Shown: in pieces, positions 8,582-14,763 of the stretch | Layout of the letters: the number at the start of each line of letters is the position of its first letter | Position numbering within the stretch: the first letter of the stretch is position 1 | Source of the DNA: Microbacteriaceae bacterium PS02067 | Lineage (GTDB): Bacteria > Actinomycetota > Actinomycetes > Actinomycetales > Microbacteriaceae | Direction of reading: 5' to 3' | Assembly: GCA_029960085.1 (NCBI GenBank) | Contig: JASCPG010000028.1 | Coordinates: 1-37,838 of the forward strand | Length of the DNA: 37,838 nt | Position numbers and translations under genes: made by a program | The notes under the pieces: generated by a model | The model's input: only the letters and a program-made list of their open reading frames with translations | Databases searched by the model: none | Told to the model about the DNA's origin: nothing

Positions 8582-8842
8582 CTACGCGGCGAGCTGGTAG
8601 ACCGTGGCGCCGAGGGCGTTGACGGTCTCGCCCTGAATGAGGGTCATGACCCATTCGCCGCCACCGAGGGCGAGGAACATCACGAACCCGCACAGCAGGC
8701 CTGTGATGACCGTCGTCGCGACGGCGAACTTCACCTTCGCGGCGACGACGAAGAACACGACCGCCGAGACGAGCACGACGAGTCCGCGGAATGCGGTCGT
8801 GCCGTCTGAGACGATCCCGTTGATCCAGTCGAAGAATCCCAT
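8582..8842 (-). CDS. Small two-TM protein in the VirB2/TrbC position
   Basis: The 86-residue protein has two hydrophobic helices, at about residues 20-38 (GLVVLVSAVVFFVVAA) and 42-62 (TTVITGLLCGFVMFLALGG), and short polar ends. A mature VirB2/TrbC pilin has the same size and topology, but no clear signal peptide is present. The ATG at 8842 follows a GAAAGGAAA ribosome site and lies 18 bp after the TcpC-like stop. In the operon it sits between TcpC and the TcpE-like gene. It is probably a channel subunit. A pilin role is inferred, since most Gram-positive transfer systems make no conjugative pilus. Confidence 0.55.
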   Translation of the reverse strand: MGFFDWINGIVSDGTTAFRGLVVLVSAVVFFVVAAKVKFAVATTVITGLLCGFVMFLALGGGEWVMTLIQGETVNALGATVYQLAA

Positions 8843-8860
8843 GATGGGTGTTTCCTTTCG

Positions 8861-9859
8861 TTAGTTGCCGGTGCCGGACGGCGACGGCGCGGGGGTTGCC
8901 GACTTCTTCTCAGAGGTCGCTTGCGGTGCAAGATCGATCACACTGACCTCCCACCGGCCGGCCCGGGCGGTGAGAGTCAGGGAGTAGGTGGAGGTGAGCT
9001 GCTGCTCGAGCGGGCTGAGCAGCGACACCGCGGCGAGTACCTTGACGACGTCGCCGTCCCCCGGCGTCTTGGCCGGCGCGACGTCGGCGCGCAGGTCGAA
9101 GACGCTGACGTTCACGTAGGGGGCAGGCGAGAGTGCCGTGAAGTCCGTACCCGGGGAGCTGAACCTCGCGAGCTCCCCCGAGCCGGCCAGGTAGGCGCCG
9201 AGAAACGCGGACACGGTCTCCGCGGCTGGGTCGCTCGAGCTGATCGTCTGCGCGTACGCCAGGGAGGTCATCTTCCCTTCCACCGGCGCCGCAACCGGGG
9301 CAGGCAGCCCCACGACCCGGAGGGTGTCTCCCTCGGCCGACACCGCCACCTGGAAGTAGCGGCGCGGCCAGGTCGTCGAGCTCGTGTCGCTGGAGTCGCT
9401 GACGGTCAGCTCCTTCACGTTGCCGGCGACGACGACGTTGATGAAGCTCGTCTCGTCGACGGGGGTGATGGACACCACGGCGAGGTTGCGGTACTCCCAG
9501 GGCTGCTCGGAGAGCTGACGGAGTGTGGCCAGGTCGATGTAGTCGCCGAGGTCGCCCGGCGCCTCCTTGCTCGCGCCCAGCCACGACCCCACGTAGCCCA
9601 GCGCGTACCCGCCGGCGGACTGCTGCTGGACGCTCAGCCCTGCTTCCTGCGTCTGCACCGGCGCGGAAGCGATCGCGGCTGGTCGGGCCGCGGCCGCGAA
9701 CAGTGCGATCGGGCCACAGGCGATCGCCGCGAACAGAAGGCCCGACAGCAGCCGGCCGCTCATCTGCCGGCCGTGAGTCCAGCTGCTGCCCTTGGCCTCG
9801 GGTGACTTCTGATCCTTCGGAGCCTTGGGCTCCTTCTCACGCTTGCTGAACAGTCCCAT
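8861..9859 (-). CDS. TcpC-like (VirB8-type) conjugal transfer protein
   Basis: The 332-residue protein has a charged cytosolic N-terminus (KREKEPKAPKDQK), one TM at about residues 38-60 and a long extracytoplasmic part. That part can be read as two NTF2-like/VirB8-like domains, at about 85-190 and 200-310. The stretch AETVSAFLGAYLAGSGELAR is typical of TcpC/Orf13 of Gram-positive conjugative plasmids and Tn916-type elements. TcpC is a bitopic scaffold of the transfer channel. The end is a low-complexity Ser/Pro tail. The ATG lies 3 bp after the stop of the upstream small ORF, and the gene leads the recognisable part of the operon. Confidence 0.82.
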   Translation of the reverse strand: MGLFSKREKEPKAPKDQKSPEAKGSSWTHGRQMSGRLLSGLLFAAIACGPIALFAAAARPAAIASAPVQTQEAGLSVQQQSAGGYALGYVGSWLGASKEAPGDLGDYIDLATLRQLSEQPWEYRNLAVVSITPVDETSFINVVVAGNVKELTVSDSSDTSSTTWPRRYFQVAVSAEGDTLRVVGLPAPVAAPVEGKMTSLAYAQTISSSDPAAETVSAFLGAYLAGSGELARFSSPGTDFTALSPAPYVNVSVFDLRADVAPAKTPGDGDVVKVLAAVSLLSPLEQQLTSTYSLTLTARAGRWEVSVIDLAPQATSEKKSATPAPSPSGTGN

Positions 9860-9862
9860 CGG

Positions 9863-10096
9863 TCACACCCCCTCGGCGGCGATCTGCAGCCGCGCAACGC
9901 GGCTGGCAGCCTGCCCCGCCTGCGCCAGTCGGGCGGGCTCGAGGGTGCGGCGCATCCGCTCCTGCGCGCTCGGGTCGAGCGCGCTCTCGTACAGCCCGGC
10001 CGCCGCGTGCTGGATGTCGTCAATGGCCCGCAGGGCGTGAGCTGCGTCGCTCACGAACCCCTCGGGAAACTCGTCTGCCGCTGATGCCTGAGCCAC
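9863..10096 (-). CDS. Small alpha-helical protein, first gene of the transfer operon
   Basis: This is a predicted 77-residue acidic, Ala-rich, fully helical protein without TM or signal. The start is GTG at 10096; no stronger start is available. It ends 3 bp before the TcpC-like ATG, so it is coupled to the operon. I do not recognise a family. Small proteins at this place in Gram-positive transfer operons are often unassigned accessory factors. The reading frame shows coding character mainly through its tight spacing. Confidence 0.5.
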   Translation of the reverse strand: MAQASAADEFPEGFVSDAAHALRAIDDIQHAAAGLYESALDPSAQERMRRTLEPARLAQAGQAASRVARLQIAAEGV

Positions 10097-10376
10097 CGAA
10101 CCGACCCTCTCTGTCGCCGTCTAGCACCGGCGGACTCCGGCGCTCACAGGACATTGGTCTTGATTGACCGCCGGATCGGACAGGTCTCCCCCAACTTTTT
10201 TTCGTCCTTTTCCGGTTTCGTCTTTTTTCGCCACGATCTGGCTTTTTCATGCGCGATCTGCACGCGGCCGCGATGTGTCACGGGAGAACGGGCCGAAACG
10301 ACCAAGAGTCTGAGCAAGACCCGCTGAGGAACGTCGCTCGTGTTCACCCCCCCCCTGACACGAGAGGCCGAAACTC
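10097..10376. promoter_or_regulatory. Divergent regulatory region between transfer operon and sigma-like gene
   Basis: These 280 bases hold no gene and must contain promoters for both directions. GTCTTGATTGACC at 10157-10169 matches 12 of 13 bases of the core of the inverted repeat near 1800. A T-rich block holds two tandem 16-base units beginning TTCGTC, at 10201 and 10217. The second shares TTCGTCTTTTT with 1815 and 29255. The paired occurrence of both motifs near 1800 and here suggests a common regulator of the transfer region. I cannot pick a convincing -35/-10 pair for either direction. Confidence 0.5.
10337..10364 (+). promoter_or_regulatory. Hairpin with C-only loop before the sigma-like gene
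   Basis: CTCGTGTTCA (10337-10346) and TGACACGAG (10356-10364) pair with one bulged T around a loop of nine C. The 3' arm runs into the GAGAGG that precedes the ATG at 10377, so the fold could partly cover the ribosome site. It may equally be chance in GC-rich DNA. Confidence 0.35.
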
Positions 10377-11162
10377 ATGTCCACAACCTCGCTCACCTCA
10401 CGAGCACCCGGACTCCTCACCTCGCTGCGCGACGAATGGGACCGCAGCTACACGCAGCTCCCCCACCACGTCCCCGGCATCGGCGAGGTCGTCTGCGGCG
10501 AGCTCACCGCTCAGATCCGAGCTGCCGGCGAGGACGAGCGCGACCGCTTGCTCCACGCGCTGCTCGTCGCCGCACACGACGGCGACCATGTTGCCGAGCG
10601 GATCCTGCTGCAGCACATGCTCCCCAAGGCCGTTCACTACGCACGCACCTGCCGGGCGCTGCGCTCCATCTCGTCGACGGGGCACGACTCCGTCGACGCG
10701 GTCGCCACGGCGATCGGAGCGATGTGGCAGTCGATCTCCACCTACAGGCTCACCAACGCCCACCACGTCCAGGGCAACCTCGGCCTGAACGCGCTGAACA
10801 TCATCAACGGCTCACTCGACGCCGGCTCTCAGGACCTCCCCGTCGAGGATGACTACCTGACCCAGGCCGTGCACGACAACGGCGGCAGCCACGGCATCGA
10901 GCCCGAATGGGGTGAAGACTCCCTGCACGACCTCGTCACTCTCCTGTCCTGGGCGATCGACACCGACACCCTCTCCCCCGACCAGGTCCGCCTCCTTGCC
11001 CGACACGACCTCGCCGAACGGGACGAACGCGAGGCTGTCCGCGACGCCCTCGCCGCGGAGCTCGGCATCGCCAGAGGGAGCCTCACCCGACGCGTCCATA
11101 GAATCCGCCTCAAGCTCGTCGAGGCGGTCCAGGCCCACGTCCGTACCCACGGCGCCTGGTAA
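10377..11162 (+). CDS. Sigma-70-like HTH regulator
   Basis: The 261-residue protein is helical throughout. Its C-terminal region (about residues 185-255) looks like a sigma-70 region 4: an acidic LHDLVTLLSWAI helix, LSPDQVRLLARHDL, then an HTH with AAELGIARGSLTRRVHRIR. The N-terminal part (about 60-140) could hold a region 2-like helical bundle, but no canonical -10-binding motif is seen. It may be a divergent sigma factor or a transcriptional activator of that fold. It is transcribed divergently from the conjugation operon and upstream of the partition/pilus operon, well placed to control either. The ATG has GAGAGG about 9 bp upstream. A strong hairpin ends the gene. Confidence 0.6.
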   Translation: MSTTSLTSRAPGLLTSLRDEWDRSYTQLPHHVPGIGEVVCGELTAQIRAAGEDERDRLLHALLVAAHDGDHVAERILLQHMLPKAVHYARTCRALRSISSTGHDSVDAVATAIGAMWQSISTYRLTNAHHVQGNLGLNALNIINGSLDAGSQDLPVEDDYLTQAVHDNGGSHGIEPEWGEDSLHDLVTLLSWAIDTDTLSPDQVRLLARHDLAERDEREAVRDALAAELGIARGSLTRRVHRIRLKLVEAVQAHVRTHGAW

Positions 11163-11208
11163 ACGGCTTGAGAACGCCGTAGAACGCCCGCTAGACGGGT
11201 TCCTTGCT

Positions 11209-11247
11209 CTCAGCGCCCCCCGGGATCGGCCCCCGGGGGGCGCTGAG
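11209..11247 (+). terminator. Strong 16-bp hairpin after the sigma-like gene
   Basis: The arms CTCAGCGCCCCCCGGG (11209-11224) and CCCGGGGGGCGCTGAG (11232-11247) pair perfectly around a 7-base loop. It lies 46 bp after the stop codon. There is no T-run, which is common for actinobacterial terminators. It separates the regulator gene from the partition locus. Confidence 0.8.
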
Positions 11248-11249
11248 TC

Positions 11250-11340
11250 GTTGGCACCGCCGAGGGAACGCCGGGGGCAGGACGCTCGTACCCCCACTCC
11301 CCCGGCGCCCGCCATACCCCTCTTGTCCCCCGGTGCCAAC
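11250..11340. repeat. Nested inverted repeat beside the partition region
   Basis: An outer pair, GTTGGCACCG (11250-11259) and CGGTGCCAAC (11331-11340), is perfect. It encloses an inner perfect pair, CGCCGGGGG (11269-11277) and CCCCCGGCG (11299-11307). The region could fold as an RNA with two stacked stems or extrude as a cruciform. It directly follows the hairpin at 11209-11247 and precedes the GTTGC iterons. Options are a second terminator, a small structured RNA or part of a replication or partition site. Confidence 0.6.
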
Positions 11341-11344
11341 TCTC

Positions 11345-11584
11345 GTTGCATCCTCGTTGCAACCGTCCTAGCACTGCTCGTTGCTCCCGTCTGCCACATC
11401 TCTGCATATGTTGTGCATATGTTGCTTGCACACTGCTATATACGTGGTTGCTGTGCTGTAGTTGCTAGGCCCGTAGGTACGTGCATACTTTCTATCTACG
11501 TTGCTAGTCATCTTGTCTATCACCGTGGTTGCAACCGCCCTTGCAAACTGCGTGCAACCTCGCTGTGATATTGCTTGTAGTTGC
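11345..11584. repeat. Iteron cluster (nine GTTGC motifs), likely partition site
   Basis: GTTGC occurs in the same orientation at 11345, 11356, 11380, 11421, 11447, 11461, 11500, 11528 and 11580. Some copies share more: TGTAGTTGCTA at two sites, GTGGTTGC at two and CTCGTTGCA at two. GCATATGTT is repeated in tandem at 11404 and 11415. The block is much richer in A and T than its surroundings. Repeats directly upstream of a parA gene commonly form the centromere and the autoregulatory operator of plasmid partition systems. A replication origin role is also possible. Confidence 0.7.
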
Positions 11585-11604
11585 TATCTCATATGCGTTA
11601 GAAT
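11575..11604 (+). promoter_or_regulatory. Candidate promoter of the parA operon
   Basis: TTGTAG (11575-11580) and TAGAAT (11599-11604) are separated by 18 bp. Transcription would begin near 11611, directly at the ATG at 11612, giving a leaderless message. The last GTTGC iteron (11580-11584) lies between the two boxes, so binding of a partition protein there would block RNA polymerase. Confidence 0.45.
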
Positions 11605-11611
11605 CTCGGCC

Positions 11612-11662
11612 ATGCAGCAGACACCTTCGCGTAGGTATGGCATCGGGCGGATGCCATGCTGA
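11612..11662 (+). CDS. Possible 16-residue leader ORF overlapping parA
   Basis: A short ORF, MQQTPSRRYGIGRMPC, begins with ATG at about the predicted transcription start. Its TGA at 11660-11662 overlaps the parA start at 11656. Translation of this leaderless ORF could feed ribosomes to parA by coupling. It is short enough to be chance. The support is the position at the predicted +1 and the overlap. Confidence 0.35.
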   Translation: MQQTPSRRYGIGRMPC

Positions 11663-12606
11663 GCGCAGACAAGAGATCACGACTCCGGCGAGTGATCGCC
11701 GTGATGAACCGCAAGGGTGGCGTCGGGAAGACCTCCATCACCTCGAACCTTGCGGGTGTGCTGGCGCAGGCCGGCTACAAAGTGCTTGCGATCGATCTCG
11801 ATCAGCAGGGGAACCTGGGCGACGACCTCGGGTACCGGCACACGGACTACAACGACCACGGTGCGGCGCTGTTCTTCGCACTGAACAGCGGCACCCCACT
11901 GGCGCCGGCGAAGGGCATCCGCGAGAACCTCGACGTCGTGCCGGCGGGGGAGCAGACCGCTCTCCTCGCGGACACGCTGACAGGTCGGCAGCGTCGCAAC
12001 GAGGATCCCAGCTTTGGCCTGGCGGACAAGCTCGCCGAGATCGCAGACCAGTACGACATCGTGTTGATCGACTGCCCGCCGGGGGATACCGCGATCCAGA
12101 CCCAGGCGCTGGTCGCCGCCCGCTGGATCTTGATCCCCACGCAGCCCGACTCGGGCAGCCTCAACGGTCTCGAGCAGCTGGCGCGTGAGGTGATCGCCAC
12201 CCAGCCCAAGAACCCGACCATCATGCCCCTGGGTGCGGTGCTGTTCCCCATCGACAGCCGCGCCAAGCGGATGAAGGCCCGGAAGCACGAGGAGATCAGG
12301 GAGATCATGGGCGATCTCGCTCCCGTCTTCACCACGTCTATCCGGTTCTCCCAGACCTCCGGCGTCGACAGTCGCGATCGCGGCCAGCTCGCGATCGAGT
12401 TGGCTCGCGACGCGGAGGAGCAGGACCCGTTCGCCTGGGCGAAGGCTCTCAAGGCGCGGAAGGCGGGGGAGACCGTCGAGGAGGCTCCCAGCCAGCGGAT
12501 CAGCGACAGCGCAGGTTCGCTTGCCGAGGACTACGTCGAGCTCACGGGAGAGATCCTGCAGGCACTCGCTGCACATGAGAACTCACCGGCGGGGGAGGTG
12601 GCGTGA
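11656..12606 (+). CDS. parA: ParA partition ATPase
   Basis: The 316-residue deviant-Walker ATPase drives plasmid segregation on the nucleoid. The P-loop is KGGVGKTS (K20 to S27) with the signature lysine. The next strand is VLAIDLDQQGN. Walker B is IVLIDCPPGD. There is no N-terminal HTH, so it is the small (type Ib-like) class, in which the partner protein rather than ParA usually does the repression. The C-terminal end is acidic. I chose ATG 11656, with GGGCGG upstream, because it overlaps the leader ORF and leaves a short basic N-terminus. The gene overlaps the next one. It is the first large gene of an operon that continues into the Tad genes. Confidence 0.92.
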   Translation: MLSADKRSRLRRVIAVMNRKGGVGKTSITSNLAGVLAQAGYKVLAIDLDQQGNLGDDLGYRHTDYNDHGAALFFALNSGTPLAPAKGIRENLDVVPAGEQTALLADTLTGRQRRNEDPSFGLADKLAEIADQYDIVLIDCPPGDTAIQTQALVAARWILIPTQPDSGSLNGLEQLAREVIATQPKNPTIMPLGAVLFPIDSRAKRMKARKHEEIREIMGDLAPVFTTSIRFSQTSGVDSRDRGQLAIELARDAEEQDPFAWAKALKARKAGETVEEAPSQRISDSAGSLAEDYVELTGEILQALAAHENSPAGEVA

Positions 12607-13265
12607 TGTCGGATCTCGGTCAGCCCCGCAAGGCGCAGCACAAGGCATCCGCGTTCGCCGGTCTCCTCAAGCCTGTCGCCGAGCTCGCACCGGAGACGGT
12701 TCCCGACCCTGTCCCGGAACAGGCACCGGCTGAGCCCGTGTCGATCGTGGAGCCTTCCCCGAAGTCGGCGGAGGCACCGGCGTCCCCGTCCACGAAGAGC
12801 AAGCGGCGGGTGAAGAGCACCCCTGCCCCCAGCGCTCCCGAGGCAGCGTCGACGCCGACGCCGGCCGAGGAGACCACCTCAGACGGAGAGAGGGACCTGG
12901 TGAATCAGCCTGTGAACGTCACGCTGCGCGAGAGCTTGATGAACAAGCTCAACGCCTACAAGGAGGAGACGGGGCTGAGCCACCCGATCATCCTCTTCAC
13001 GGCGATCGAGACGCACATCGACGAACTCCCCGACCGCCTGCGCCGCAGCGTGGCCGGTGCCACGGCGCCCGAGGGCGGACGGTCCCTGTTCGACATGCCC
13101 AGGGTCGTCGCGCACAAGACGGACGGGGAGCGAACTGAGACGTTCATCATCCGCGTCAACAAGAAGAACAAGGCCATCCTCGACGGTCTGTGGAAAGAGC
13201 TCGGCGCACCCAGTCGCAACGCTCTGTTCGTAGCCGCCTACGAGGCGTTCCTGTCCACGAAGTAG
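12606..13265 (+). CDS. ParB-like partner protein with two RHH-like modules
   Basis: The 219-residue protein has a long Pro/Ala/Ser-rich, disordered N-terminal half (to about residue 98), a common ParA-contacting layout. Two similar strand-helix-helix segments follow: PVNVTLRESLMNKLNAYKEE... (about 102-143) and TETFIIRVNKKNKAILDGLW... (about 177-217). Both resemble ribbon-helix-helix DNA-binding units. With its place directly after parA, the likely role is centromere binding at the GTTGC repeats and repression of the operon. ATG 12606 overlaps the parA stop (TGATG) and lies 7 bp after GGAGG. A GTG at 12603 is possible but closer to the ribosome site. No ParB/Srx domain is present. Confidence 0.7.
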   Translation: MSDLGQPRKAQHKASAFAGLLKPVAELAPETVPDPVPEQAPAEPVSIVEPSPKSAEAPASPSTKSKRRVKSTPAPSAPEAASTPTPAEETTSDGERDLVNQPVNVTLRESLMNKLNAYKEETGLSHPIILFTAIETHIDELPDRLRRSVAGATAPEGGRSLFDMPRVVAHKTDGERTETFIIRVNKKNKAILDGLWKELGAPSRNALFVAAYEAFLSTK

Positions 13266-13280
13266 CCAAGGAGTCCAGAC

Positions 13281-13961
13281 ATGGTGACCGAAACCGAGCC
13301 GAAGCGTCGGCAGAAGCCCGAGCCGGCCGAGAAGAAGCCGAAGGGGGAGCAGCTGACGCCGCCTCCCACGCGGTCACGGCGTCGACCCGCGGTGATCGCT
13401 GCGGGAGTCGCGCTCGTCATCGTGGGCGCGCTGGGCAGCTGGTGGTACGCATCCTCGGCCCGCGTCACCACCACCGTGTTCGTCACCTCCGGGGAGATCA
13501 CTCGAGGCGAGACGATCGAGAGTCAGGACCTCACCACGCTGGAGCTCGACGGGCGGCAGAACACCGACGCCTACACCGTCGAACAGTCAACCGACGTCAT
13601 CGGGAAGATCGCGACCGTCGACCTCCCCTCCGGCTCGTTGATCACTCCTCGAGTGCTCGGGAACGCTCTGGCGGTCGAGGCCGGGCAGTCGCTGGTCGGG
13701 TTCACCCTCACCGGCGCCCAGATGCCGTCGTACCCGCTCGCAGCAGGCGACCAGGTGCGTATCGTCGACACCCCGGTCGCTCAGGGTGACCCGCCGGCTG
13801 ACACGCCGCCGTCCTTCCCGGCAACGGTGTTCTCGGTGACCCGCGACGCCGACAACAAGCAGTGGGTCGTGAACGTCATCGTGCCGAAGGCTCAGGCCGC
13901 GGATCTCGCCGCACGCGCTGCGACTGGCCGCGTTGCGCTGGTGCTCGACGGAGGGCAGTGA
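13281..13961 (+). CDS. SAF-domain CpaB/RcpC-like pilus assembly protein
   Basis: The 226-residue protein has a charged N-terminus, a TM at about residues 36-58 and an extracytoplasmic SAF-like domain. That domain reads VFVTSGEITRGETIESQDLTTLEL and continues to about residue 130, with LPSGSLITPRVL. CpaB/RcpC proteins belong to Tad pilus systems and are thought to bind the wall or assist the channel. It is shorter than proteobacterial CpaB and lacks a clear second domain. The gene lies 15 bp after the parB-like stop with AAGGAG before the ATG, so partition and pilus genes share a transcript. Confidence 0.75.
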   Translation: MVTETEPKRRQKPEPAEKKPKGEQLTPPPTRSRRRPAVIAAGVALVIVGALGSWWYASSARVTTTVFVTSGEITRGETIESQDLTTLELDGRQNTDAYTVEQSTDVIGKIATVDLPSGSLITPRVLGNALAVEAGQSLVGFTLTGAQMPSYPLAAGDQVRIVDTPVAQGDPPADTPPSFPATVFSVTRDADNKQWVVNVIVPKAQAADLAARAATGRVALVLDGGQ

Positions 13962-13962
13962 C

Positions 13963-14763
13963 ATGGCGGTGATCGCTCTGGCGAGCTTCTCCGGTGCCCC
14001 CGGGGTGACCACCACGGCGCTGGCGATGACCTTCGCCTGGCACCGGCCGGCGCTGCTCGTGGAGGTGGACACGGCGAAGACCTCGAGCATCCTGCCCGGC
14101 TATCTCCGCGGCCAGTTCGGCCGCGACCGCGGGCTCACTGCCCTGGCGATCGCGCAGCAGAACAACGCGCTCACCGCCGCGGAGGTGATGGAGCAGCGTA
14201 TCGAGATCGCGAAGGACCGCAGCGTGATCCTGGGGCTTTCCAGCATCGTCGCCGCACAGTCGACGACGGCACTCTGGAACGACCTCGGCGCCACCCTCAG
14301 CACGCTCGACAGCGCAGGCATGGACGTCATCCTCGACCTCGGCAGGCTCTCCGTGCGCGACTCTCGGGCCGCTCTGCTGCAGATCGCGGACAGCGTCCAG
14401 GTGCTGCTGCGGCCGACGCTTCCCGACATCTACACCACCGCCGCGCAGCTGACCGAGCTGCGTGATCTCCTCAGCCAGGCGGGGCACCGCGAGTACCTCG
14501 AGCTCCTGCTCGTGGACACCCCTTTGGAAACGTGGCCTCGCGCCGACATCGTCAAGCTGACGAACGTCGACGTCTCCGCCGAGATCGTCCACGACCCCCG
14601 GTCGGCTGCGGTGTACTACGCCGGCGCCGAACCCACCAAGAAGCTCACCCGCAACCCCTACAGCCGCTCGATCATCACCGCCGCCGATCTCATCCGTGCG
14701 CGCATCCTCAAGCGGCAGGAGTCGATCGGCTTCCGCCCCACTCGACAGGAGACTCTCGGATGA
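13963..14763 (+). CDS. TadZ/CpaE-like ParA-fold protein with degenerate P-loop
   Basis: The 266-residue protein has the ParA/MinD fold order: an initial strand MAVIALASFSG, a loop GAPGVTTTAL where the P-loop belongs (about residues 11-20), LLVEVDTAKT, and VILDLGRLSVRDSRAALLQIADSVQVLLRP for the Walker B region. Both lysines of the deviant Walker A (KGGxGKT) are missing, so ATP hydrolysis is doubtful. TadZ/CpaE proteins position Tad pilus machinery, and many lack a perfect P-loop. The ATG at 13963 lies 1 bp after the upstream stop with GGAGG ahead. Its own stop overlaps the tadA start. The degenerate loop keeps GxPG and a Thr run, suggesting selection for the fold. Confidence 0.72.
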   Translation: MAVIALASFSGAPGVTTTALAMTFAWHRPALLVEVDTAKTSSILPGYLRGQFGRDRGLTALAIAQQNNALTAAEVMEQRIEIAKDRSVILGLSSIVAAQSTTALWNDLGATLSTLDSAGMDVILDLGRLSVRDSRAALLQIADSVQVLLRPTLPDIYTTAAQLTELRDLLSQAGHREYLELLLVDTPLETWPRADIVKLTNVDVSAEIVHDPRSAAVYYAGAEPTKKLTRNPYSRSIITAADLIRARILKRQESIGFRPTRQETLG

